From DASXQK01 sp963724385 (GTDB taxonomy: Bacteria; Pseudomonadota; Alphaproteobacteria; Dongiales; Dongiaceae): 64,000 nt of DNA. Both the position numbers and the translations under genes were made by a program. Below, piece by piece: positions 55,714-64,000 of this stretch (position 1 is its first letter; every line of letters starts with the position of its first letter). Location of the stretch: assembly GCA_963724385.1 (NCBI GenBank), contig CAVRUJ010000001.1, positions 2,108,001 to 2,172,000 on the forward strand, read 5' to 3'. A model generated the notes under the pieces. The model did not search any database, was not told where the DNA came from, and was given only the letters and a program-made list of their open reading frames with translations.

Positions 55714-56019
55714 ATGGCAAAAACGAGCGCCGTCGAACGGAACAAGAAGCGCGAGAGGCTGAGCAAGAAGTTTGCCGGCCGGCGTCAGCGCCTGAAGGCG
55801 ATCGCCAACGACAAGTCGCGGCCGATGGAGGAGCGCTTTTCGGCCCGCCTGAAGCTGGCGCAGCTCCCGCGCAACGGCTCGCCGGTGCGCATCAGGCTGC
55901 GCTGCGAGCTGACCGGGCGGCCGCGCGGAAACTACCGCAAGTTCAAGCTGTCGCGCATCGCGCTCCGTGAGCTGGCTTCGATCGGCCAGATCCCGGGCAT
56001 GACGAAATCGAGCTGGTAA
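55714..56019 (+). CDS. rpsN: 30S ribosomal protein S14
   Basis: S14 is in the 30S head. The 101-residue protein is the long zinc-free form: a single Cys in LRCELTGRPRGNYRKF and no CxxC pairs. The start MAKTSAVERNKKRERL and the end GQIPGMTKSSW are typical. Confidence 0.97.
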   Translation: MAKTSAVERNKKRERLSKKFAGRRQRLKAIANDKSRPMEERFSARLKLAQLPRNGSPVRIRLRCELTGRPRGNYRKFKLSRIALRELASIGQIPGMTKSSW

Positions 56020-56035
56020 GGAGGGTCATACAGTC

Positions 56036-56434
56036 ATGTCATTGAGCGATCCCTTGGGGGATATGCTGACCCGGATCCGCAACGGCCAGAAGGCGGGCAA
56101 GGCGACCATCGTCAGCCCCGCCTCGAAGCTGCGGGCCAACGTGCTCGAAGTCCTGAAGCGCGAAGGCTACATTCGCGGCTATCAGCGCGACGGGGCCGAG
56201 CAGGGCGGGGTCGAGCTGCGCATCGAGCTCAAGTACCACGAAGGCCATCCCGTGATCCGGGAAATCTCGCGCGTGTCGCGGCCTGGCCGGCGCGTCTATT
56301 CGAAGGTCGACGAGCTGCCCCGCGTGTTCAACGGGCTCGGCATCTCGATCCTGTCGACGCCGCGTGGCGTCATGTCGGACAACGAGGCCCGCGCCGCCAA
56401 TGTCGGCGGCGAGGTGCTCTGCCGCGTGTTCTGA
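56036..56434 (+). CDS. rpsH: 30S ribosomal protein S8
   Basis: S8 binds the central domain of 16S rRNA and in E. coli represses the spc operon. The 132-residue protein has SDPLGDMLTRIRNGQKAGK and the C-terminal GLGISILSTPRGVMSDNEAR signature. It starts 16 nt after rpsN. Confidence 0.97.
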   Translation: MSLSDPLGDMLTRIRNGQKAGKATIVSPASKLRANVLEVLKREGYIRGYQRDGAEQGGVELRIELKYHEGHPVIREISRVSRPGRRVYSKVDELPRVFNGLGISILSTPRGVMSDNEARAANVGGEVLCRVF

Positions 56435-56445
56435 GGAAGGTCGAA

Positions 56446-56979
56446 ATGTCTCGAGTTGGCAAGAACCCGGTGAGCGTGCCGAGCGGCGTGACCGTTTCGA
56501 TCGCGGCGGGTCAGATCATGGCCAAGGGCAAGCTGGGCGAGCTGGCGATGCGCGTCTCTGGCGACGTCGCGGTCACCTTGGAAGAAGGCAAGATCTGGGT
56601 GAAGCCGCTGCGCGAAACCAAGCAGGCGCGGATCATGTGGGGCACGACCCGGAACCTGGTGCGAAGCATGATGACCGGGGTCTCGCAAGGCTACCGCAAG
56701 TCGCTCGAGATCAGCGGCGTCGGCTACCGTGCGGCAGTCCAGGGCAAGACCCTGACCCTGCAGCTGGGCTACAGCCACGACGTGAACTATCCGATTCCCT
56801 CCGACATTCAGATCAAATGCGAGAAGCCGACCTCGATCCTGATCACCGGCGCCGACAAACAGCGCGTCGGGCAGGTCGCCGCCGAGATCCGCGACTTCCG
56901 CAAGCCGGAACCATACAAGGGCAAAGGTATCATGTATGTCGGCGAGCGGATCGTGCGCAAAGAAGGCAAGAAGAAGTAG
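56446..56979 (+). CDS. rplF: 50S ribosomal protein L6
   Basis: L6 is near the sarcin-ricin loop. The 177-residue protein has MSRVGKNPVSVPSGVTV, GVSQGYRKSLEISGVGYRAAVQG and the end PEPYKGKGIMYVGERIVRKEGKKK, a standard L6. It starts 11 nt after rpsH. Confidence 0.97.
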   Translation: MSRVGKNPVSVPSGVTVSIAAGQIMAKGKLGELAMRVSGDVAVTLEEGKIWVKPLRETKQARIMWGTTRNLVRSMMTGVSQGYRKSLEISGVGYRAAVQGKTLTLQLGYSHDVNYPIPSDIQIKCEKPTSILITGADKQRVGQVAAEIRDFRKPEPYKGKGIMYVGERIVRKEGKKK

Positions 56980-56991
56980 GACACGACGATC

Positions 56992-57357
56992 ATGCCCCAT
57001 GTGAAAAAGCCGTCGCGCCAACGCCGCAAGGAGCGGGTGCGGTTCAGTATCCGCGCCAAGTCCGCCGGACGCCCGCGCCTGTCGGTCTTCCGCTCGGGCC
57101 TCAACATCTCTGCCCAGGTCATCGATGACCACCAAGGCAAGACGCTGGCGGCCGCTTCGTCCCTGGACAAGCAGCTGAAGGCCGAGCTGAAGACGGGCGC
57201 CAACATCGCCGCGGCGAAGGCAGTAGGCAAGCTGCTGGCCGAGCGGGCGGTCGCCGCCGGCATCAAGGAGGTCGTATTCGACCGGGGTTCTTATCTGTTT
57301 CATGGCCGGGTCAAGGCCCTGGCCGAGGCTGCCCGCGAGGGCGGCCTGTCCTTCTAG
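56992..57357 (+). CDS. rplR: 50S ribosomal protein L18
   Basis: L18 binds 5S rRNA with L5. The 121-residue protein begins with basic KKPSRQRRKERVRFSIRAKS, then RPRLSVFRSGLNISAQVIDD and the end YLFHGRVKALAEAAREGGLSF. It starts 12 nt after rplF. Confidence 0.97.
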   Translation: MPHVKKPSRQRRKERVRFSIRAKSAGRPRLSVFRSGLNISAQVIDDHQGKTLAAASSLDKQLKAELKTGANIAAAKAVGKLLAERAVAAGIKEVVFDRGSYLFHGRVKALAEAAREGGLSF

Positions 57358-57369
57358 GAAAGGCCGAGA

Positions 57370-57954
57370 ATGGCACGCAGCGAAAGAGGCGGTCGGCGGG
57401 ACCGAGGCGGCGACCGGGATCGCAACCGCGAGGACAGCGATCTCGTCGAGAAGCTGGTCAGCATCAACCGCGTCGCCAAGGTGGTGAAGGGCGGCCGGCG
57501 GTTCGGCTTCGCCGCCCTCGTGGTCGTGGGCGACGGGAAGGGACGCGTGGGGCATGGGGCCGGCAAGGCCCGCGAGGTCCCCGAGGCGATCCGCAAGGCG
57601 ACCGACCACGCCAAGCGCCACATGGTCCGCGTGGCGCTCCGGGAGGGGCGCACGCTCCATCATGACGTGATCGGCCGGTTCGGCGCCGGCGAGGTCGTGA
57701 TGCGCGCCGCGGTTCCCGGCACCGGCATCATCGCCGGCGGCCCGGTGCGCGCGGTCTGCGAGGCGTTGGGGATCGAGGACGTGGTCGCCAAGTCGATCGG
57801 CACCTCCAATCCGCACAACATGGTGAAGGCGGCATTCGCCGCGCTGATGAGTTGCGCTTCGCCGCGCAGCGTCGCCGCTCGGCGCAACAAGAAGGTCAGC
57901 GACATCATCGGCCGGCGCGAAACCGGCGATGGCAAGGCCGAGGCGAGGGAGTAG
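57370..57954 (+). CDS. rpsE: 30S ribosomal protein S5
   Basis: S5 affects decoding fidelity. The 194-residue protein has an N-terminal Arg/Gly/Asp-rich extension (about 1-20), then LVEKLVSINRVAKVVKGGRRFGFAAL, GAGKAREVPEAIRKATDHAK and the GTGIIAGGPVRAVCEALGI segment. The charged N-terminal extension is longer than in E. coli. Confidence 0.97.
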   Translation: MARSERGGRRDRGGDRDRNREDSDLVEKLVSINRVAKVVKGGRRFGFAALVVVGDGKGRVGHGAGKAREVPEAIRKATDHAKRHMVRVALREGRTLHHDVIGRFGAGEVVMRAAVPGTGIIAGGPVRAVCEALGIEDVVAKSIGTSNPHNMVKAAFAALMSCASPRSVAARRNKKVSDIIGRRETGDGKAEARE

Positions 57955-57959
57955 TATCC

Positions 57960-58166
57960 ATGACCGACAAGGCGGGCGGGCAGGCCAAGAGCGGCAAGAA
58001 ACTGAAGGTCACGCAGGTCGCGAGCGCGGCCGGCCGCTATGCCGACCAGCGGCAGACCTTGATCGGCCTCGGGCTCAACAAGATCCGCCGCAGCCGAGAG
58101 CTCGAGGACACGGCCGCGGTGCGCGGCATGATCAACAAGGTCCGCCATCTCGTGCGGGTCGAGTAA
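57960..58166 (+). CDS. rpmD: 50S ribosomal protein L30
   Basis: L30 is a small 50S protein of 68 residues. After an extension (MTDKAGGQAKSGKKLKV) comes the core VTQVASAAGRYADQRQTLIGLGLNKIRRSRELEDT. The ATG at 57960 lies 6 nt after the rpsE stop. It is in the conserved rpsE-rpmD-rplO order. Confidence 0.95.
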   Translation: MTDKAGGQAKSGKKLKVTQVASAAGRYADQRQTLIGLGLNKIRRSRELEDTAAVRGMINKVRHLVRVE

Positions 58167-58180
58167 GGAACCGGTCGACC

Positions 58181-58696
58181 ATGAGGCTCAATCAACTTTC
58201 CGACAATCCGGGCGCCCGCAAGACGCGCATGCGCGTCGGCCGAGGCATCGGCTCGGGCAAGGGCAAGACTGCGGGCCGGGGCGGCAAGGGCCAGACGGCA
58301 CGCACGGGCGTGGCGATCAACGGCTTCGAGGGCGGCCAGATGCCGCTCCACATGCGCATGCCAAAGCGGGGCTTCAACAACGTGCATCGGCTGGACTACG
58401 TCGAGGTCAATCTGGACCGCCTGCAGCAGGCGGTGGATGCCGGCCGGCTCGACGTTTCCCAGACCATCGACGGCAAGGCGCTGGTCGCTGCCGGCGTGCT
58501 GCGCCGGCTGCGCGACGGCGTGCGCCTCCTGGGCAAGGGAGAAATCAAGGCCAAGCTTGCTTTGAAAGTGGCCGGCGCCTCGAAATCGGCGGTCGCGGCC
58601 ATCGAGAAGGCCGGTGGCAAGGTCGAGGTGACGGCACCCAGGAAGGCCGAAGGGGACAAGGCCGGAAGCGAAGCGAAAGACAAGACGAAGGCGTAG
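58181..58696 (+). CDS. rplO: 50S ribosomal protein L15
   Basis: L15 is a late 50S assembly protein. The 171-residue protein has MRLNQLSDNPGARKTRMRVG, the Gly/Lys/Arg-rich stretch GRGIGSGKGKTAGRGGKGQ, and GFEGGQMPLHMRMPKRGF. A Lys/Glu-rich tail (about 155-171) follows. It starts 15 nt after rpmD. Confidence 0.97.
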   Translation: MRLNQLSDNPGARKTRMRVGRGIGSGKGKTAGRGGKGQTARTGVAINGFEGGQMPLHMRMPKRGFNNVHRLDYVEVNLDRLQQAVDAGRLDVSQTIDGKALVAAGVLRRLRDGVRLLGKGEIKAKLALKVAGASKSAVAAIEKAGGKVEVTAPRKAEGDKAGSEAKDKTKA

Positions 58697-58716
58697 CAAC
58701 GGACAGGTAGGTCCCC

Positions 58717-60060
58717 ATGGCATCGGCCGCAGAGCAGCTTGCCGCCAACATCAACTTCGGCGCCTTCGCCAAGGCGACGGAGCTCAAGCGGCGGATCTGG
58801 TTCACCCTCGGCGCGCTGATCATCTATCGGCTCGGCACCTATATCCCGTTGCCGGGCATCGACCCGATCGCGCTCGAATCGCTGTTCCGCCAGCAGGCGG
58901 GCGGCATTATCGGCATGTTCGACATGTTCTCGGGCGGCGCGCTCCGGCGCATGACCATTTTCGCCCTCAACATCATGCCTTACATCTCCGCCTCGATCAT
59001 CATGCAGCTGATGACGAGCATCTCGCCCAGCCTGGAAGCTATCAAGAAGGAGGGCGAGTCGGGACGCAAGAAGATCAACCAGTACACCCGCCTGCTGACC
59101 GTCGGGCTCGCCGCCGCCCAGGCCTTCGGCATCGCCAACGGGCTTGCGGCCATGCACGCGCAAACCGGGCCCGTGGTGTCCGCGCCCGGCTTCCTGTTCT
59201 ACATCACCACCGTGGTTTCGCTGACCGGCGGCACCATTTTCCTGATGTGGCTGGGCGAGCAGATCACCCAGCGCGGGGTCGGCAACGGCACCTCGCTCAT
59301 CATCTTCAGCGGCATCGTGGCTCGCCTGCCCAGCGCCTTCGCTTCGACGCTCGAGCTCGGCCGCACCGGAGCGCTGGAACTCTGGGTCATACTCCTGCTG
59401 GCCGCGGTGGTGGTGGCGGTCATCGGCTTCATCGTCTTCTTCGAGCGTGCCCAGCGCCGGATCATCATCCAGTATCCGAAGCGCCAGGTCGGCAACAAGA
59501 TGTTCGGCGGCGAGGCTTCGCATCTGCCCTTGAAGCTCAACAGCTCGGGCGTGATCCCGCCGATCTTCGCGAGCTCCCTGCTGCTGCTCCCGGCCTCGAT
59601 CGCGGGATTCGGCGCCGGCGCCAATTCGCGTTGGGCCCAGTTCTTCTCCCTCTACATCGGCCACGGCAAGCCGCTCTATCTTGCGCTCTATGTCGGGCTC
59701 ATCGTGTTCTTCGCGTTCTTCTACACGGCGGTCGTGTTCAACCCGGTCGACACGGCGGACAATCTGAAGAAGTACGGCGGCTTCATCCCGGGCATCCGGC
59801 CGGGAAAGAACACGGCCGACTATCTCGACTATGTGCTGACCCGGCTCACCGTCGTCGGCGCGGCCTATCTGGCGATCGTCTGCGTGCTGCCGGAGATCCT
59901 GCTCTCCTGGCGCGCCCTGCCGTTCTATTTCGGCGGCACCAGCCTGCTGATCGTCGTCTCGGTGACCATGGACACGGTGGCCCAGATCCATTCCCACCTT
60001 CTGGCGCATCAGTACGAGGGCCTGATCAAGAAATCGCGGCTCCGGGGCCGGCGCGGGTGA
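58717..60060 (+). CDS. secY: Preprotein translocase subunit SecY
   Basis: SecY is the channel of the Sec translocon. The 447-residue protein has ten predicted membrane helices, starting RRIWFTLGALIIYRLGTYIP, with the plug-region GGIIGMFDMFSGGAL, GNGTSLIIFSGI and the cytoplasmic loop KLNSSGVIPPIFASSL. It follows rplO in the spc operon, and its TGA overlaps the adk GTG. Confidence 0.98.
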   Translation: MASAAEQLAANINFGAFAKATELKRRIWFTLGALIIYRLGTYIPLPGIDPIALESLFRQQAGGIIGMFDMFSGGALRRMTIFALNIMPYISASIIMQLMTSISPSLEAIKKEGESGRKKINQYTRLLTVGLAAAQAFGIANGLAAMHAQTGPVVSAPGFLFYITTVVSLTGGTIFLMWLGEQITQRGVGNGTSLIIFSGIVARLPSAFASTLELGRTGALELWVILLLAAVVVAVIGFIVFFERAQRRIIIQYPKRQVGNKMFGGEASHLPLKLNSSGVIPPIFASSLLLLPASIAGFGAGANSRWAQFFSLYIGHGKPLYLALYVGLIVFFAFFYTAVVFNPVDTADNLKKYGGFIPGIRPGKNTADYLDYVLTRLTVVGAAYLAIVCVLPEILLSWRALPFYFGGTSLLIVVSVTMDTVAQIHSHLLAHQYEGLIKKSRLRGRRG

Positions 60061-60707
60061 AGCTGGTCCTGCTCGGTCCGCCCGGGGCCGGCAAGGGCAC
60101 CCAGGCCAAGCGCCTGGAGGAAACCCGCGGCCTGAAGCAGCTGTCCACCGGCGACATGCTGCGCGCAGCCGTCGCGGCGGGCACGCCGCTCGGGCTCCAG
60201 GCCAAGCAGGTGATGGAATCAGGCCAATTGGTTCGCGACGACCTGATCGTGGCCATGATCGCCGAGCGCATCGGCGAGCCGGACTGCGCCAAGGGGTTCA
60301 TCCTCGACGGCTTCCCCCGCACGGTCCAGCAGGCCGAGGCCCTGGACGCCATGCTGGTTGCGAAAGGCCTGGGCGGCATCGACAGGGTGATCGAACTCGC
60401 GGTCGACGAGCCGGCGCTGATAGAGCGCATCGCGGGACGCTATTCCTGCGCCAAATGCGGGGCCGGCTATCACGACAAATTCAAGCAGCCGAAGACGAAT
60501 GGCGTTTGCGACCGGTGCGGGGCCAAGGAGTTCGTCCGCCGTCCGGATGACAGACCTGAAGCCGTGGCGACCCGGCTTGCCGCCTACCGTCAGCAAACGG
60601 CGCCGATCCTGCCCTATTACCGCGCCAGGGGGCTGCTGACGACCGTGGATGGCATGGCCGACCCGGAGGAGGTCGCCCGCCAGATCGACAGGGCGCTGGG
60701 CTGCTGA
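60057..60707 (+). CDS. adk: Adenylate kinase with zinc-type lid
   Basis: Adenylate kinase interconverts AMP, ADP and ATP. The 216-residue protein has the P-loop GPPGAGKGTQ (7-16), STGDMLR, FILDGFPRT and a long lid. The lid carries Cys131, Cys134, Cys151 and Cys154 in the CxxC-CxxC arrangement of zinc-binding lids, unlike the E. coli lid. The start is GTG at 60057, overlapping the secY stop (GTGA). secY-adk-rpsM is a conserved order. Confidence 0.96.
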   Translation: MKLVLLGPPGAGKGTQAKRLEETRGLKQLSTGDMLRAAVAAGTPLGLQAKQVMESGQLVRDDLIVAMIAERIGEPDCAKGFILDGFPRTVQQAEALDAMLVAKGLGGIDRVIELAVDEPALIERIAGRYSCAKCGAGYHDKFKQPKTNGVCDRCGAKEFVRRPDDRPEAVATRLAAYRQQTAPILPYYRARGLLTTVDGMADPEEVARQIDRALGC

Positions 60708-60739
60708 GGATAAGCTGCTGTCAAAGATCGGTTATCTTG

Positions 60740-60767
60740 TTGACCGGGGCCGGGTTTCCTATATATT
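60740..60767 (+). promoter_or_regulatory. Promoter of the alpha (rpsM) operon
   Basis: TTGACC (60740-60745), a 16-nt spacer and TATATT (60762-60767), followed by CCGCGCCC, in the 152-nt gap between adk and rpsM. The CTATATTCCGCGC stretch is shared with the rpsL promoter at 44.87 kb. Confidence 0.7.
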
Positions 60768-60859
60768 CCGCGCCCTCGGTATCGCGCCGCGGCCGGGCCA
60801 GATTGGCGCGCTTACAAGTTGCCCGGGTGCTTATTTAGGAATCACAAGGAGTTAGCACA

Positions 60860-61234
60860 GTGGCGCGTATCGCGGGCGTCAACATTCCGACGCAGAAACG
60901 GGTGCTGATCGGACTTACCTACATTCACGGGATCGGGCGCACCCGGGCGCGGTCGATCGTGGAGAAGCTGGGCATCCCTGAGAACCGTCGCGTCAACCAG
61001 CTGACCGACGCCGAGGTGCTGCGCATCCGCGAGCTCATCGACCGCGAATACAGGGTTGAAGGAGACCTGCGCCGCGAGACCGCCATGAACATCAAGCGCC
61101 TCATGGACCTCGGTTGCTACCGGGGCCTGCGCCATCGCAAGGGCTTGCCCGTGCGCGGCCAGCGCACCCACACCAACGCCCGTACCCGTAAGGGTCCGGC
61201 GAAGGCGATCGCCGGCAAGAAGAAGACCGTCTAA
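60860..61234 (+). CDS. rpsM: 30S ribosomal protein S13
   Basis: S13 bridges the 30S head to the 50S. The 124-residue protein has ARIAGVNIPTQKRVLIGLTYI, GIGRTRARSIVEKLGI and the basic tail RGQRTHTNARTRKGPAK. The start is GTG at 60860 with an AAGGAG 8 nt upstream. It opens the alpha operon. Confidence 0.97.
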   Translation: MARIAGVNIPTQKRVLIGLTYIHGIGRTRARSIVEKLGIPENRRVNQLTDAEVLRIRELIDREYRVEGDLRRETAMNIKRLMDLGCYRGLRHRKGLPVRGQRTHTNARTRKGPAKAIAGKKKTV

Positions 61235-61245
61235 AGGAATCTGAC

Positions 61246-61638
61246 ATGGTCAAGACAGCCACCGCGCGTCCGCGCCGTCGCGAGCGCAAGAACATCACCG
61301 CCGGCGTGGCGCATGTGAACGCCAGCTTCAACAACACGATGATCACCATCACCGACGCCCAGGGCAACTCGATCGCCTGGGCCTCTTCGGGCAGCTCGGG
61401 TTTCAAGGGTTCACGCAAGTCGACGCCCTACGCGGCCCAGGTCGCCGCCAATTCCGCCGCCCGCAAGGCGATGGAGCATGGCGTGAAGACGCTCGAAGTG
61501 GAGGTGAAAGGCCCCGGCTCGGGCCGTGAGTCGGCGCTGCGCGCGTTGCAGGCTGCCGGCTTCACCATTACGTCGATCAAGGACGTGACGCCCATACCGC
61601 ATAACGGATGCCGCCCGCCCAAGCGCCGGCGCATCTGA
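61246..61638 (+). CDS. rpsK: 30S ribosomal protein S11
   Basis: S11 shapes the mRNA exit platform. The 130-residue protein has KNITAGVAHVNASFNNTMITITDAQGN, FKGSRKSTPYAAQVAANSAA and the C-terminal DVTPIPHNGCRPPKRRRI signature. It starts 12 nt after rpsM. Confidence 0.98.
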   Translation: MVKTATARPRRRERKNITAGVAHVNASFNNTMITITDAQGNSIAWASSGSSGFKGSRKSTPYAAQVAANSAARKAMEHGVKTLEVEVKGPGSGRESALRALQAAGFTITSIKDVTPIPHNGCRPPKRRRI

Positions 61639-61730
61639 GTTCCGGCGCCGGCAAGGGCCGGCGCTGGCAAGACGCGACATCAATCAAACGGCCGGGAAAC
61701 TTCCCCGCCTTACCTCCAGAGGTCGAAACC

Positions 61731-62747
61731 GTGATTCAGAAGAACTGGACCGAGCTGATCAAGCCGAACAAGCTCAATGTCGAGGCGGGCACCGACGGCA
61801 AGCGCCTGGCGAGCATCGTGGCCGAGCCGCTGGAGCGCGGCTTCGGGCTCACGCTGGGCAATGCCCTGCGCCGCGTGCTGCTGTCCTCGCTTCAGGGTGC
61901 GTCGGTGACCTCGGTGCAGATCGACGGCGTGCTGCACGAGTTTTCGTCCATCCCCGGCGTGCTCGAGGACGTGACGGACATCGTCCTCAACATCAAGATG
62001 CTGGCGCTGCGCATGCATGGCGATGGCCCGAAGCGGATGCGCCTCAAGGCCAAGGGGCCGGGCGAAGTGACGGCCGAGCTGATCGAGACTGGCCATGACA
62101 TCGAAATCCTGAACAAGGACCTCGTGCTCTGCACCCTCGACCAGGGCGCGACCTTGTCCATGGAGTTCACCGTGGAGAACGGAAAGGGCTATGTCGCCGC
62201 CACCACCAGCCGGGCCGAGGACGCGCCCATCGGGCTCATCCCGGTCGACGCCCTGTTCAGCCCGGTACGCAAGGTCACTTACAAGGTGGACAACAGCCGC
62301 GTCGGCCAGAAGACCGACTACGACCGCCTCACCATGCAGGTCGAAACCAACGGCACGGTCACGCCGGAGGACGCGGTGGCGCTTGCCGCCCGCATCCTGC
62401 AGGACCAGCTCCAGCTCTTCATCAATTTCGAGGAGCCCTCGCTGGCGCAGGAGGAGGCCAAGACCGCCGAGCCGCCGTTCAACAAGAACCTGCTGCGCAA
62501 GGTGGACGAGCTGGAGCTTTCGGTGCGTTCGGCCAACTGCCTGAAGAACGACAACATCGTCTATATCGGCGACCTGGTGCAGAAGACCGAGGCCGAGATG
62601 CTGCGCACGCCCAACTTCGGCCGCAAGTCGCTGAACGAGATCAAGGAAGTCCTGGCGCAGATGGGATTGCATCTGGGCATGGAAATCCCGGGCTGGCCGC
62701 CGGAGAACATCGAGGAGCTGGCCAAGCGCCTGGACGAGCCGTACTGA
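61731..62747 (+). CDS. rpoA: RNA polymerase alpha subunit RpoA
   Basis: The alpha subunit nucleates polymerase assembly and contacts promoter UP elements and activators. The 338-residue protein has an N-domain (EPLERGFGLTLGNALRRVLLSSLQGASV) and a C-domain with LELSVRSANCLKNDNIVYIGDLVQKTEAEML and GRKSLNEIKEVLAQMGLHLGM, joined by a linker near 235-255. The start is GTG at 61731 (MIQKNW), 92 nt after rpsK; in-frame upstream codons are not conserved. Confidence 0.98.
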   Translation: MIQKNWTELIKPNKLNVEAGTDGKRLASIVAEPLERGFGLTLGNALRRVLLSSLQGASVTSVQIDGVLHEFSSIPGVLEDVTDIVLNIKMLALRMHGDGPKRMRLKAKGPGEVTAELIETGHDIEILNKDLVLCTLDQGATLSMEFTVENGKGYVAATTSRAEDAPIGLIPVDALFSPVRKVTYKVDNSRVGQKTDYDRLTMQVETNGTVTPEDAVALAARILQDQLQLFINFEEPSLAQEEAKTAEPPFNKNLLRKVDELELSVRSANCLKNDNIVYIGDLVQKTEAEMLRTPNFGRKSLNEIKEVLAQMGLHLGMEIPGWPPENIEELAKRLDEPY

Positions 62748-62884
62748 GCAGGCTCCGCTGACGGAGCTACTGCGGGCCGCGGTGGCCCATCCCGACCTAC
62801 ATGATCCTCGGCGTTTGCCGGTGGACGCGCGGGGTCGGGGAGCGCAATCGGCCTTGATCGGCCGGAACGGAAAGGAGAGCGACC

Positions 62885-63319
62885 ATGCGTCACGGTTTGA
62901 GCGGGCGTAAGCTCAATCGCACCAGCAGCCATCGCAAGGCCCTGTTCGCCAGCCTGGCGGCGGCGCTGGTGAAGCACGAGCAGATCCGCACGACCCTGCC
63001 CAAGGCCAAGGATCTGAGGCCCGTGGTGGAGCGCCTGGTCACGCTCGGCAAGCGCGGCGGCCTGCATGCCCGGCGCCAGATCATTTCCGTTCTCCAGGAC
63101 GAAGCCCTGGCGGCCAAATTGATCGGCCCGCTGGCCGAGCGCTATGCGAGCCGCAAGGGAGGCTATACGCGGGTGTTGAAGGCCGGATTCCGCTATGGCG
63201 ACGCGGCGCCGATGGCCGTCATCGAGTTCGTCGACCGGGATCCCGAGGCCAAAGGCAAGGACTCCGGTCCGAAGCAAGGCCAGCCGGCGGCTGAGGGCGC
63301 TGCGGCCGAGGCATCCTGA
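62885..63319 (+). CDS. rplQ: 50S ribosomal protein L17
   Basis: L17 lies near the tunnel exit. The 144-residue protein has MRHGLSGRKLNRTSSHRKAL, VKHEQIRTTLPKAKDLRPVVERLVTLGK and GGYTRVLKAGFRYGDAAPMAVIEFVDRD. An Ala/Gly/Lys-rich tail extends it beyond the E. coli length. It ends the alpha operon, 137 nt after rpoA. Confidence 0.97.
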   Translation: MRHGLSGRKLNRTSSHRKALFASLAAALVKHEQIRTTLPKAKDLRPVVERLVTLGKRGGLHARRQIISVLQDEALAAKLIGPLAERYASRKGGYTRVLKAGFRYGDAAPMAVIEFVDRDPEAKGKDSGPKQGQPAAEGAAAEAS

Positions 63320-63342
63320 AGCCGAGCCCGTTCAAGGGTTAC

Positions 63343-64000
63343 TTGCGCTTGCGCCGCTTCGTAGCATTGCTCGGCTTCGCGGCGGCTCTGCTTGCCGCCG
63401 ACACATCCGGCGGCTGGGCTCAGGCGGTGCCGAGCACCAGGGCGGAGATCGTCTTCAGCTTCGCGCCGGTGGTGAAGCAGGTCGCCCCGGCCGTGGTCAA
63501 TATCTATACGCGCAGGGTGGTGCAGGGGCGGGCCGCCTCGCCCTTTTTCAACGACCCCTTCTTCCAGCAGTTCTTCGGCGGCCAGTTCGATTTCGGCGTC
63601 CCGCAGGAGCGGGTGCTGAGTTCGCTGGGCTCAGGCGTCATCATCGGCGCGGACGGCCTGATCGTGACCAACAATCATGTGATTCAGGACAGCGACCAGA
63701 TCACCGTGGTCCTGAACGACCGGCGCGAATTTCCGGCCAAGGTGGTGACCGCCGACGAGCGCGTTGACCTGGCGCTCTTGCGCATCGACACCGGCGGGAT
63801 GAAGTTGCCGACCCTGCCGCTGGCCGATTCCGACCAGCTTCAGGTCGGCGATCTCGTGCTCGCTATCGGCGATCCCTTCGGCGTCGGCCAGACGGTGACC
63901 AGCGGCATCATCTCCGCGCTCGCCCGCACCCAGGTGGGCATCAGCGACTATGGCTTCTTCATCCAGACCGACGCGGCGATCAACCCGGGTAACTCAGGCG
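63343..64000 (+). CDS. Deg/HtrA-type periplasmic serine protease (partial)
   Basis: This gene runs off the right edge. The visible part starts with a signal peptide (about 20 hydrophobic residues, then GGWAQA before VPS, a signal-peptidase I type site). The trypsin-like domain follows: the catalytic histidine in VTNNHVI, the aspartate in RVDLALLRID, and INPGNSG at the edge, where the serine is. An FFNDPFFQQFFG stretch before the protease core is typical of DegP/DegQ-like proteins. The start is unsure: TTG at 63343, with AAGGG 4 nt upstream, or TTG at 63349. Downstream PDZ domains are expected but not seen. Confidence 0.85.
   Translation, partial: MRLRRFVALLGFAAALLAADTSGGWAQAVPSTRAEIVFSFAPVVKQVAPAVVNIYTRRVVQGRAASPFFNDPFFQQFFGGQFDFGVPQERVLSSLGSGVIIGADGLIVTNNHVIQDSDQITVVLNDRREFPAKVVTADERVDLALLRIDTGGMKLPTLPLADSDQLQVGDLVLAIGDPFGVGQTVTSGIISALARTQVGISDYGFFIQTDAAINPGNSG

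Noticed and set aside
63195..63767. A 190-codon frame across the rplQ-protease junction
   Set aside because: It is out of phase with both rplQ and the Deg-type protease, whose catalytic motifs read in another frame.

Overview
The window is about 64 kb of high-GC bacterial chromosome that reads as an alphaproteobacterium, most likely of the Rhodospirillales type. The phylum call rests on gene order and marker families seen here: a zeta-type F1-ATPase inhibitor (DUF1476), the run rpoZ-rsh-DUF2062-pdxJ-acpS-lepB-rnc-era-recO, tRNA-Trp directly upstream of secE, one contiguous str-S10-spc-alpha ribosomal cluster with adk after secY, and a Deg-type protease after rplQ. The order-level placement is inference. 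No rRNA operon, prophage, CRISPR array, insertion sequence or recognisable defence system was found.

Layout. 1-9.8 kb: purine synthesis genes (purS, purC, purB), an NRDE/TANGO2 protein, a cupin, a DMT exporter, an enoyl-CoA hydratase, dapA-smpB, an unusual membrane protein with a cyclic-nucleotide domain inside a ZIP-like fold, a family-5 uracil-DNA glycosylase and a NYN-domain protein. 10-18.1 kb: folK, rpoZ, the (p)ppGpp enzyme, then a tightly packed cofactor, secretion and RNA-maturation series. 18.2-21.8 kb: an FAD amino-acid oxidase-like gene and parC. 21.8-28.4 kb: an amine or amino-acid catabolic island on the minus strand (two class III aminotransferases, a PuuA-like glutamine synthetase, alanine dehydrogenase) with a divergent PuuR-like regulator. 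28.4-29.5 kb: a lower-GC patch of tiny membrane-protein frames, one with an in-frame amber codon, with a 29-nt repeat and flanking inverted repeats. 29.6-31.1 kb: a glutathione S-transferase and rlmB.

31.2-64 kb is the translation and transcription core: tRNA-Tyr, tRNA-Gly, tuf, tRNA-Trp, secE, nusG, rplKA, rplJL, rpoBC, rpsLG, fusA, a second tuf, then the S10, spc and alpha operons through rplQ, ending inside a periplasmic serine protease. Promoter-like sequences of near-identical layout (TTGACN, 16-17 nt, TATATT) precede rpsL and rpsM, and a related one precedes rpoZ. The two tuf genes encode the same protein and differ only at silent sites.

Most of the window is ordinary housekeeping DNA. 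The items most worth a second look are the cNMP-ZIP fusion at 7.3-8.6 kb, the small-membrane-protein/repeat locus at 28.4-29.5 kb, and the two-stage hairpin pair at 23.4-23.5 kb.
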